Source: Thecamonas trahens ATCC 50062
Taxonomy: Eukaryota > Apusozoa > Apusomonadida > Apusomonadidae
Assembly: GCF_000142905.1 (NCBI RefSeq)
Contig: NW_013657666.1
Coordinates: 493,937 to 557,936, forward strand
DNA length: 64,000 bases
Direction of reading: 5' to 3'
This document shows, one piece after another, positions 1 to 10,732 of this stretch; the first letter of the stretch is position 1, and each line of letters begins with the position of its first letter. The position numbers and the translations under genes are program-made. The notes under the pieces were generated by a model. The model was not told the DNA's origin. It saw only the letters and a list, made by a program, of their open reading frames with translations, and searched no databases.

Positions 1-2230
<2,230 letters not shown>

Positions 2231-3051
2231 GGTGGTAGAGGGTGGTGGTGGCGTGGGTGGTGGTGGCGTGGGTGGGTGGAGTGCTGGTGCTGGTGCTGGT
2301 GCTGGTGCTGGTGCTGGTGGTGGTGGTGGTCGTCGTCGTGTTGTCGTCGGTCGAGTGTCGAGTGCCAGTGGTTATGGCTGAGCTGTGACCGGTGACAGAC
2401 GACACGTGACCGATGGCTTATGATGGCTGTTGCTGAGAGGAGGCGGGGGTGGAGGGGGCTGGAGGAGGGAAGGGGAGATAGAGGAAGTATGGGATTGGCT
2501 GATAGGGTGGTTGATCGGTGTTGATCGGTGTGTTATGGTTACATTGGATCGCAGGGGTGAGCATGATGATGACCCGGCCCATCGCACCACCGCATGGTTG
2601 ATTTGGTTCCCCTCCTCTCACGTCTCCGCCTACCTCTGATCCTGTCCGCCACCCTCCACTCAAACCGATTCCCACAAAGTGACCAAGACCTCTCCCCCCA
2701 CCCCAACCCCTCGATCTCCTTCCCATCCTCGTCCACGATCCTTCAATCCCCGACCCCTCCTCCCCCTCCCATCCTCGTCCACGATCCTGCGATCCCGGAC
2801 CCCTCGATCCCCCCTCCCCCCCTCTCCGCCCCCTCCCCCCTCCCATCCTCGTCCCCAATCCCTCGACCCCCCTCCCCCCTTCTCTCCCTCTCTCCCTCTC
2901 TCCACCAACTCACCAAGATCTCTCCCCCTCCCCTCCCCGTCCCAGATCGCCCTCTCCGCGTCCCCCGTCCCCCGTCCCCCGCCTCGCCCACTCAGACCGA
3001 TCCCCAACCAAGTCACCAAGACCTCTCCCCTCCCCCCCCCCCCCGTCCACC
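2231..3051. other. Divergent intergenic region with GGTGCT, CT-rich and long direct repeats
   Basis: This lies between the divergent starts of the ALDH-like gene (2230, minus) and the P5A ATPase (3052, plus). It holds TGG/GGTGCT repeats (about 2232-2332), a mixed segment (2340-2650), then a strongly C/T-rich tract (about 2600-3045) leading into the ATPase start, with recurring ATCCTCGTCCACGATCC units. I see no credible coding exon; the open frames are proline/serine-rich reads of the CT tract. It probably contains both promoters and the ATPase 5' UTR. Confidence 0.6.
2657..3030. repeat. Pair of imperfect direct repeats of about 42 bases bracketing a C/T-rich tract
   Basis: The segment at 2657-2698 recurs at 2989-3030 with a few substitutions and small shifts. 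Both copies read ACTCA-ACCGAT near the left and ACCAAGACCTCTCCCC at the right. About 290 bases of pyrimidine-rich sequence lie between them. The second copy ends about 20 bases before the ATPase start codon. It looks like a local duplication of leader sequence. Confidence 0.6.
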
Positions 3052-6000
3052 ATGAGCGGGCTCAGCGCAGACGACGAAGTTGAGTTTGTACTCCTTCGAC
3101 ATTCTCTGGTACTCTCTGCTTGCCAGTATGTACCTCTCGTACTTGGACTGCCTACTACCCTTGCTGCCAGTCTCTCGTACCTTCCCCATTGGTCAAGTCT
3201 CGAGTGCTGGCTTCTCCTCGCTGCTGTCCTCCTCATCCAAGCTACAGTCCTCCTCGCTGGCTACTGGTCCGTTCCTCTCAAGGCTCGCTTGACGGCAAGG
3301 CGACTGGTGTGCAACGCAGAGTCACTCGCTTGGGCTGATTCGGTCCTCGCTCTGCCTACAAAGCTTCGTGGAAAGGCCCAGATCTTGGATCTGCGCAAGA
3401 GTGAGAATCGTCAAGGTCTGGACGCTACCTTTGTCGTCTTTCAGCAGCAAGTCTATCGCTTTGGCGAGCTTGATGGTGCTGGTCGCTTTGGTTTTGGTCG
3501 TCCAGAGCTTCCGATCGGCAAGCCGCGCGAGTTCTATGCCGCTGCACGCGGGTTGGAGTCGCCCGAGAGCCTCGCCGCGGCGCATGAGATGTACGGCGGC
3601 AACTCGTTCGACGTCCCGTCGCGGACGTTCAAGGACATGTACATCGAGCACGCGCTTGCGCCGTTCTTTGTCTTTCAGATCATGTGTGTCCTTCTCTGGC
3701 TCCTCGACGAGTACTGGCACTACGCCCTGCTCACGCTCGTCATGCTTCTGTTCCTCGAGGGTGTCATGGTCAAGCAGCGGCTGCGCAACCTGGCCGCCCT
3801 TGGCTCGATGTCGCCCGAGCCGTCAAAGGTCAATGTCCTCCGTGAGGGCACGTGGTCGTCAGTCTGGTCGACCACGCTGGTGCCCGGCGACATCATTGCT
3901 CTCGCCGGCCCACGCGGCCGCAACGAGGCCGACCCGGGCGCCGTCCCCTGCGACGTCGTCCTCCTCTACGGCAAGGTCATTGTCAACGAGGCCATGCTCA
4001 CCGGCGAGTCGGTCCCGCAGGCCAAGGAGCCGCTCCTTGAGGGCGGCGACGCCTGGCCGGCCGACCGTACCCTCTCGCTCGAGTCGGACAAGCTCCACAT
4101 TGTGTTTGGTGGCACGACGGTGGTCCAGCACTCAGAGCCGACCAGTGCCGTCCCATTCCGGTCCTTCCGCTCTGGCGCTGCCCTCGGCATGGTTGTCCGC
4201 ACCGGCTTTGACACTGCCCAGGGCTCGCTCGTCCGCACCATTGTCTTTGCTGCCCAGCGCATGACCGCGGCTAACGCCGAGGCACTGGGCTTCATCTGCT
4301 TCCTCCTCGCGTTTGCCCTCCTCGCAGCGTGGCATGTGTGGACTACCGGCATCGAGCGGGCCATTCTCCCCAAGTCCAAGCTCCTGCTCGAGTGCATCCT
4401 GATTGTCACCTCGGTCGTGCCGCCCGAGCTCCCTATGGAGCTCTCGATGGCTGTCAACTCGTCCCTTGTCGCGCTCCAGTCCAAGGGCGTGTTTTGCACC
4501 GAACCGTTCCGCATTCCCTACGGCGGCAAGGTCGACGTCTGCTGCTTTGACAAGACCGGGACGCTCACCACCGAGGAGCTTGTGGTCCGTGGTGTCGCCG
4601 GCGTCGATGCCAACAACCCTGACCGCCTCGTCCGCGCCAGCTCTGCCCCGCCGGCCGCCGGCCTTGTCCTCGGCGCCTGCCACTCGCTTGTCGCCATGCG
4701 GGCCGAGGTCGTCGGCGACCCGATGGAGCGGGCCGCGCTCCACGCCTCGCGCTGGCACCTCACCTCGACCGGCGCCGAGATTGGCCGCGGCGGCATGAAG
4801 ACCTCGGCCTTCCATGTTCGGGTCTTCCACTTTAGCTCGAGCCTCAAGCGCATGTCGGTCATTGCCAAGATCCAGCACGGCGGGATGGGCGCCAAGACGC
4901 CGATGGTGCTCACTAAGGGCGCACCCGAGGTCATCGCCAACTGCGTCGCTGACCTTCCGCACTGGTACTGGTCGGCGTACTCGGGCTGGGCCCGCAAGGG
5001 CGCCCGCGTCATCGCCCTCGCCACCCGGACGCTCACCGAGGCCGAGGCTGCCAAGCCGAGCGCCGTCCCGCGTGATGTTGCCGAGTCGAACCTCGAGTTT
5101 GCCGGCTTTCTGGTCATGAACTGTCCGCTCAAGGTCGACTCGCTCGCCTCTATCGACGAGCTGCACGAGTCGTCGCACCGGACCATGATGATCACCGGCG
5201 ACGCGCTCCTGACTGGCATTTCGGTCGCCGAAAAGCTCGGCATGGCCACCCGCCAGGTCCTCACTCTTCTCGCCGACCCGGTGAGCGGCATGCCGACCGA
5301 GTGGATCGATCCCGAGCTCTCGATCCTACTCTCGACCTCTAGCGCGTCCGCCCGGCGTGTAGCCTCCGAGTTGTCGCTCACCCGTCTGCCAGTGGCAGCC
5401 TACACACCCGCCACTGTGGGCGAGCTTGTCTCGAGCTACGACGTGGCCCTTGACGGACCTGGCTTTGCCGCCCTCGCCGACCACGATCCCGCGCTTCTTG
5501 ACGCGCTCCTTCCCTACGTCCGCGTCTTTGCGCGCGTCACCCCGCAGCAAAAGGAGCTGGTGCTGGCGACGCTGCGGCGGCTCGGCCTCACCACACTCAT
5601 GTGCGGCGACGGGACCAATGATGTCGGCGCGCTCAAGCAGGCTCACGTCGGCGTAGCGCTGCTCAATGTGGACAACGGTGCGTCGCTCCGGGCCAAGATC
5701 CGGGCCGACGCTGGGCTTCCTGTCGAGCACGCTGCTGGAGATGATGATGACGACGACGAGAGCGAGGCTGCAGCGTCGTCAACGGGCGCGCGCAAGGCTG
5801 CTGAGCTCCGCAAGCGCAAGGCGGAGCGCGCAGGCCTCAGCGCCAAGGAGCTGGCGGCAGCGCGGCGCAAGGCGCGGGCCAAGGGCAAGGGCAAGAAAAA
5901 CCGCTCCGGCGGTGCCGCGCCGCAGGGCTCGTTGGCGGCGGCCATGTCGTCCGAGCCGGTCATCAAGCTCGGCGATGCGTCGATTGCCTCGCCATTCACC

Positions 6001-6744
6001 TCCAAGTCGTCGTCGATCCACGCCATTTGCCTCGTCATCCAGCAGGGTCGGTGCACGCTCGTCACCACCCACCAGATGTACCGCATTCTTGCCCTCAACT
6101 GCCTGGTCAACGCCTACGCGCTCTCGGTCCTCTACCTCGATGGCGTCAAGTTTGGCGACTTGCAGATGACGCTCATGGGCATCCTGGTCGCGGTCTGCTT
6201 CCTCTTCATCTCGCGGTCCAAGCCGCTGCCGACCCTCTCTGCCGCACGGCCGCAGCCGCGGGTCTTCACCGCCTACCTTCTCGTCTCGCTCCTCGGTCAG
6301 TTTGCGGTCCACCTCGGCGCGCTGATGTACCTCGTCGCCGCTGCCAAGGACGCCATCGGCCTCGGGCCGAACGAAGTCGTCTCGGCCGATCTCGAGGCCG
6401 ACTTTGAGCCCAACGTCGTCAACAACGTCGTCTTTATCCTCTCGGCATGGATGCAGACCGCCAACTTTGCCATCAATTACCGCGGGCACCCGTTCATGGA
6501 GGGTCTCCGTGAGAACAAGATCCTCATCTACATTCTTGCCACCATGGCCTCGCTCCTCATCCTCCTTGCGCTCGGCGTCATCCCGCCGCTTGCCTACCTT
6601 GCCGAGCTCGCACCGTGGCCCTCGTTTTCCTTCCAGCTCCTCGTCGTCGCCACGCTCGTCGCCGATGCCATCGGTGCCCTCGCCATGGAGCACATTGCCT
6701 CGGTCCTCTTCAACCGTGCCGAGCCGCGGCTTCCTGTCCAGTAG
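3052..6744 (+). CDS. ATP13A1: P5A-type P-type ATPase (ATP13A1/Spf1 family, ER transmembrane-helix dislocase)
   Basis: 1230 residues, no intron. P5A ATPases sit in the ER membrane and extract misinserted or mistargeted transmembrane helices using ATP. The family signature VVPPELPMELSMAVN is present near residue 450. So are the actuator TGES (about 317-320), the phosphorylation motif CFDKTGTLT with aspartate at about 500, and the hinge CGDGTNDVGALKQAHVG (about 850-865). The segment FDVPSRTFKDMY...EHALAPFFVFQ before the first core helices is also typical. Two or three extra N-terminal hydrophobic segments (about 20-75) match the family layout. After the hinge comes a charged insert (about 885-960, acidic then Lys/Arg-rich), which P5A proteins also carry. 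The start at CCACCATGAGC is in good context and fits the length. It is divergent from the ALDH-like gene. Confidence 0.96.
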   Translation: MSGLSADDEVEFVLLRHSLVLSACQYVPLVLGLPTTLAASLSYLPHWSSLECWLLLAAVLLIQATVLLAGYWSVPLKARLTARRLVCNAESLAWADSVLALPTKLRGKAQILDLRKSENRQGLDATFVVFQQQVYRFGELDGAGRFGFGRPELPIGKPREFYAAARGLESPESLAAAHEMYGGNSFDVPSRTFKDMYIEHALAPFFVFQIMCVLLWLLDEYWHYALLTLVMLLFLEGVMVKQRLRNLAALGSMSPEPSKVNVLREGTWSSVWSTTLVPGDIIALAGPRGRNEADPGAVPCDVVLLYGKVIVNEAMLTGESVPQAKEPLLEGGDAWPADRTLSLESDKLHIVFGGTTVVQHSEPTSAVPFRSFRSGAALGMVVRTGFDTAQGSLVRTIVFAAQRMTAANAEALGFICFLLAFALLAAWHVWTTGIERAILPKSKLLLECILIVTSVVPPELPMELSMAVNSSLVALQSKGVFCTEPFRIPYGGKVDVCCFDKTGTLTTEELVVRGVAGVDANNPDRLVRASSAPPAAGLVLGACHSLVAMRAEVVGDPMERAALHASRWHLTSTGAEIGRGGMKTSAFHVRVFHFSSSLKRMSVIAKIQHGGMGAKTPMVLTKGAPEVIANCVADLPHWYWSAYSGWARKGARVIALATRTLTEAEAAKPSAVPRDVAESNLEFAGFLVMNCPLKVDSLASIDELHESSHRTMMITGDALLTGISVAEKLGMATRQVLTLLADPVSGMPTEWIDPELSILLSTSSASARRVASELSLTRLPVAAYTPATVGELVSSYDVALDGPGFAALADHDPALLDALLPYVRVFARVTPQQKELVLATLRRLGLTTLMCGDGTNDVGALKQAHVGVALLNVDNGASLRAKIRADAGLPVEHAAGDDDDDDESEAAASSTGARKAAELRKRKAERAGLSAKELAAARRKARAKGKGKKNRSGGAAPQGSLAAAMSSEPVIKLGDASIASPFTSKSSSIHAICLVIQQGRCTLVTTHQMYRILALNCLVNAYALSVLYLDGVKFGDLQMTLMGILVAVCFLFISRSKPLPTLSAARPQPRVFTAYLLVSLLGQFAVHLGALMYLVAAAKDAIGLGPNEVVSADLEADFEPNVVNNVVFILSAWMQTANFAINYRGHPFMEGLRENKILIYILATMASLLILLALGVIPPLAYLAELAPWPSFSFQLLVVATLVADAIGALAMEHIASVLFNRAEPRLPVQ

Positions 6745-6981
6745 TTGAGCCTGTAAAGCAGACCACCCGCCTGTATGCACTCGTACCATTAATCGTAGCA
6801 GCCATCGTTTCATTTATCGTTCGCCATGGTTGAATTTATGGTTCGCCTCTACCCTTGCTGCAGCGAGCGTTGCAGCAAACGTTCCTTTATCGTTGGCCCC
6901 GGTTCGAACTCGGTTCGTTCACCACTTCGCGCCAACCGCGGAGGAGACGTCGGGCAAGAGGCACGGCTGGGAGGGACGACC
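6745..6981. other. Intergenic region and likely 5' leader of the C2-ankyrin gene
   Basis: 237 bases between the ATPase stop and the chosen start of the next gene. A TGTAAA sits just after the stop and may belong to the 3' processing signal. An AT-rich patch at 6785-6835 with ATTAATCG and repeated ATCGTTT/ATCGTTC words stands out from the GC-rich background and could be core promoter. The next reading frame stays open back to an ATG at 6826, but those codons look non-coding. Confidence 0.45.
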
Positions 6982-9900
6982 ATGCGGAGAACTGCGCTCC
7001 ATGTCCGCCTCAGCGACTTTCGTGGTCACTCGCTACATTGGATGGATGCACATAATCACCTGGCCGACCCATACCTTCAGGTCGCCTTTGGTGTCCCCAC
7101 CCGTCCTGGCCGACCGCTCGCTGGTGACAATGGCAGCAATGGCGCCAGCGACGCCAAGAACCTCGCCGGTGACAGCCATGGCACCTCTGCGACAGTCGAA
7201 CCTCAGAATCATATCCAAGCTCTCCATGGTGAAAGCTCCCGCTCTGGTGCCTTGATCAGCTCCCGTTCGGGTGCCTCTCTCAGCGCTCGTCCTGGATCAC
7301 TGGGAACCGTCATTCCCAAGCATCGTGTTGTGCTCGAGGGTGATAGCGGCCCGCCCGTGGCCTTGCTCCAGACAGAGCCCATCTTTGAAGAGCTCGATCC
7401 GGTGTGGCCAGACTCTGCAGAGTTTGAGTTTGAGTTCTCCCACATCGACGAGTTGGCTAACGCGTACATGGTCCTCATCTGCTACGACATGGACTTTCAA
7501 GCCGAGCACGAGGAGATCGGACATGCCCGCCTCTCGCTCCTCGATCTAGCCACAGGCGCCCCAAATCGCCTGGTTCAACTCAGGCTCCGCCATGCTGATC
7601 GCGGTCGCATCTCGTTCAACTGCGTCATCCAGGAGCTCTGCCCCGTCGAGCTGAGCCTCTCTACCGTCCGCCTCGACCGCGCTTCGGCCGAGGCCGCCCT
7701 CGTCGACCTCGAGGGTGCGTTTCTCGAGCTCGACCTTGCTGGCGAGACCATGACCACCGAACCGTGCCTCTTTCACCAGCTTCCGTCATGGGACGCGCGC
7801 ATGTTTGGCGAGCCGCTGGTCAAGACGCTGACGCTGGAGAAGATCCGCGCGCTCACGCTCTCGTTCCGGCTCTGCATGCTCGGCCACGGTGACCGCAAGG
7901 TCTGCATCGCCAGCATCGACTTTGACGTTTCTAGTCTCTTGGACAGCATCGACGTGGCTGCCGCCGAGGCTGAACTGGCTTCAGGCACCGCACCACTGGC
8001 ACTGGCGCTCCCGTTCTCCCGCGAGCTCGTCCTCAACGTTGGCACACCCATCGGCCCTTTCAGCGGCTCGCTGCACCTGACCAACTATCCACGGCTCCGG
8101 CAGGCGCCGCACGACATGGAGCGCGCCGCTGCGCTCCAGCGGCGCATTGCCGCCCACGCCGAGGTCAATCCCTACGCCGACGCTGCAGCTGAGCTTGCCT
8201 TTCTGGCGCAGCCAAGTGCGCCGGCGAGTACGTTTGTGACCCAGAGCCACGAGGCTGACGCCAACAGCGGAGACAAGGCCGAGGCTGAGGGTGATGATGG
8301 TACGGGAGCGGAAATTGACATCATGACTATTGCTCCTGACCCTGCGTCCGAGTCTGGCGAGGAGTCGGACGAGTCGGAGGATGCCGGCGGCGAGGGTTAC
8401 GGTTATGACGGGCCGAACGCTGCTGTGGCTGCTGTAGTCTCTGCGCTTGACACGGGTGCGATCGAGCCAGTTTTGGAGGCGATGGATCAGCTGCGCGGCA
8501 TGTTTCATGCTACGTCGGCTGTCAACGAGGACGAGTCGGGCTCTGACGAGCCGTTTGCAGCCGTTGCTGCCCAACTCGAGGGCCCGCCGCCGGTCCTGCT
8601 TGCTCTTCACTACGTATCAAGCAAGCCCGCGCTGGCGAGCCTCATCGAACCGCTGGTGGAAAAGGCAGGCTTTGACTTGGAGACGGTCTCGGTTGCCGGC
8701 CTCGCGCCGCTAGACGTAGCGGTCCGGAGCCAGGCGTACGAGTGCATGACGGCGTTGCTCAAACTCCTTGCGCGCCGGTCTGTCAAGCGGCAGCAAGTTG
8801 CGCGTGAGCGAGCAATTGAGCTGGTGCGCGCAGAGCGCGAGGCGCGGGCAGCCGAAGCCAAGAAGCTCGGCGGGAGCAGTACAGGAGCAACAAGTCGGCG
8901 CAAGACAACGCGCGGCCGCGGCAAGGGACGTGGTCGTGCGCGCGTTCGCGGACGGGGTCGCGGGCGGAGTAGCGGGCGGCGTGGCGGTCGTGATGGCGAG
9001 CGACGGGCGGTCGGCCGCGGATCGTCAGCGCTCAACACTTCGCTCACCTCGTTGGAGAGCTTCAGCTCGGGCAGTGTCCCGGTGGTCAATCCAAACTACA
9101 TCGAGGTAGAGAGCAATGCCTTTGCGGCGCGAGTGGAGACGCTGTTCTCTGTCTGTCGAGTGCCCAACTACCGGTATGCAGAACCGCTGATCCGGTACTA
9201 CGGACATGCGCTTGCCAGCGCGCGCGACGAGAACGGCAACACGGCACTGCACCTGGTTGCTGCGGTGAAAGAGGGTGATGAGAACTCTATTGTTGCACGT
9301 GATGTACTGTCCATCACGCGCGACCTCATTGCGGCCGGCGCTCCGCTTGATGCACAGCGCGCCGATGGGGCGACACCGCTCTCTCTCACGCTCGCTGTCG
9401 GCTCGTTTGGTATGGCGCAGATGTTGCTCGAGGCAGGGGCAGACGTGAATCTGGCGGATGCCAAGGGCCAGACTGCGCTCATCATTGCGGTCCAGATGGG
9501 GCTGGACGACATGATCGAGAACTTGCTTGCGCACAACGCGGACCCCAACGTGTGCAACACGACAAGCCAATCCGCACTCCACATTGCGGCGGCGTTCAAC
9601 AAGTACTCGGCCATACCGCGGCTGCTCAATGCAACCAAGTATGGTGCAAACCAGGACGCGTACGCTATGCGGCTCGACGCCGATGGGCGGACGGCGCTGC
9701 ATGTGGCGGCGCTAATGGGTCAGCTCGACGCGCTGGAGCAGTTGCTCAAGTATCCCGCGGTCGACATCTCAGCGCGCGACGCCAACGGACTGACTGCGCT
9801 TGAGCTGGCCAAGTCGGACGATGTGCGGCGCGAGTTGCAGGCGCACGGTGCGACCAAAGAGAACGACGCCGCGCTGTTAGCGGCGGCCGATACCGGCGAC

Positions 9901-10479
9901 CTGGCAACAGTTCAGCGACTGGTCCAGCCGATCGGGGAGGACTCGTCGCTGCAGCTCGCGTTTGCCGACGCTACCCATTCGGTCACAGCTCTGACCGCCA
10001 TGCACTATGCGGCACGGCGCGGACACACCGATGTGATGCAGGCGCTGCTGGAGGCCGGCGCCAACGCCAATGCCGTCTTTAACCTCATGGGTTGGACGGC
10101 GCTGTACGCGGCGGCCTACCATGGGCGGGAGGCCGCGGTCCAGCTGCTGCTCGAGGCTGGGGCTGATCCGCAGACCTGCGACCTCGATGGGATGACACCA
10201 CTCCATGCAGCGGCGGGCAAGGGCCATCTCTTAGTCGTCACCACGCTCCTTGGCGCAGGTGCCGACGTCGAGGGGCGGACCCACGCCGGATGGACGCCGC
10301 TGCATGTGGCGGCGTACAACGGCAAGCTTGATATCATCCGGGCGCTGCTTGAGTCTGGTGCCGAGCCGGGCGCCATTGCCGATCTTGGGCGCTCTCCACT
10401 GGACTATGCTGCTAACGCCCAGGTAGCCGAGCTGCTGCGTAGTGCCTTGCGGTCGCCGATGCCGTCTCCTCGGGTGTAG
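6982..10479 (+). CDS. C2 domain - RG-rich linker - ankyrin-repeat protein
   Basis: 1165 residues from the ATG at 6982. An in-frame ATG at 6826 would add 52 residues of Cys/Arg-rich sequence with no domain, so I prefer 6982 (GACCATGCGG), which opens directly into a C2-like strand (ALHVRLSDFRGHSL...DPYLQVAFG). The C2-like region runs to about residue 210 with a Gly/Ser-rich insert at 50-105; a second beta-rich region follows to about 380. Residues about 420-475 are acidic. About 637-683 are Arg/Gly-rich (GRGKGRGRARVRGRGRGR), an RGG-type nucleic-acid-binding tract. From 749 to the end there are about twelve ankyrin repeats, the last four close to consensus (GMTPLHAAAGKGH, GWTPLHVAAYNGK). It probably links phospholipid or membrane binding to protein and RNA contacts, but no specific function can be assigned. 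Confidence 0.85.
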   Translation: MRRTALHVRLSDFRGHSLHWMDAHNHLADPYLQVAFGVPTRPGRPLAGDNGSNGASDAKNLAGDSHGTSATVEPQNHIQALHGESSRSGALISSRSGASLSARPGSLGTVIPKHRVVLEGDSGPPVALLQTEPIFEELDPVWPDSAEFEFEFSHIDELANAYMVLICYDMDFQAEHEEIGHARLSLLDLATGAPNRLVQLRLRHADRGRISFNCVIQELCPVELSLSTVRLDRASAEAALVDLEGAFLELDLAGETMTTEPCLFHQLPSWDARMFGEPLVKTLTLEKIRALTLSFRLCMLGHGDRKVCIASIDFDVSSLLDSIDVAAAEAELASGTAPLALALPFSRELVLNVGTPIGPFSGSLHLTNYPRLRQAPHDMERAAALQRRIAAHAEVNPYADAAAELAFLAQPSAPASTFVTQSHEADANSGDKAEAEGDDGTGAEIDIMTIAPDPASESGEESDESEDAGGEGYGYDGPNAAVAAVVSALDTGAIEPVLEAMDQLRGMFHATSAVNEDESGSDEPFAAVAAQLEGPPPVLLALHYVSSKPALASLIEPLVEKAGFDLETVSVAGLAPLDVAVRSQAYECMTALLKLLARRSVKRQQVARERAIELVRAEREARAAEAKKLGGSSTGATSRRKTTRGRGKGRGRARVRGRGRGRSSGRRGGRDGERRAVGRGSSALNTSLTSLESFSSGSVPVVNPNYIEVESNAFAARVETLFSVCRVPNYRYAEPLIRYYGHALASARDENGNTALHLVAAVKEGDENSIVARDVLSITRDLIAAGAPLDAQRADGATPLSLTLAVGSFGMAQMLLEAGADVNLADAKGQTALIIAVQMGLDDMIENLLAHNADPNVCNTTSQSALHIAAAFNKYSAIPRLLNATKYGANQDAYAMRLDADGRTALHVAALMGQLDALEQLLKYPAVDISARDANGLTALELAKSDDVRRELQAHGATKENDAALLAAADTGDLATVQRLVQPIGEDSSLQLAFADATHSVTALTAMHYAARRGHTDVMQALLEAGANANAVFNLMGWTALYAAAYHGREAAVQLLLEAGADPQTCDLDGMTPLHAAAGKGHLLVVTTLLGAGADVEGRTHAGWTPLHVAAYNGKLDIIRALLESGAEPGAIADLGRSPLDYAANAQVAELLRSALRSPMPSPRV

Positions 10480-10732
10480 GATGTAGCCACCGATGGGGTT
10501 TTCCTGTGTGTCTGCAAGAAAAAAGCACCTCCCATTCCCCACCGGCATCAAATCGGGCGACGATGCTTGCTGTTGCTTCATGCCCACCGTCGCGACAGTA
10601 AAAAATTGAGAGTTGCCGTGTGCTCGGCGGCCGTGTGCCCGGTCGGGTGGCCATCGCCCGGCGGCCGTCGCCCGGCGGCCGGCACTCGACCACGACCGCC
10701 TGCGGCCGGCGCCACACACGACTCTAAACGAC

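Noticed and set aside
6890-6925. GGTTCGAACTC, resembling a tRNA T-loop
   Set aside because: The flanking bases do not form a five-pair T-stem, and no acceptor or anticodon stem can be drawn upstream.
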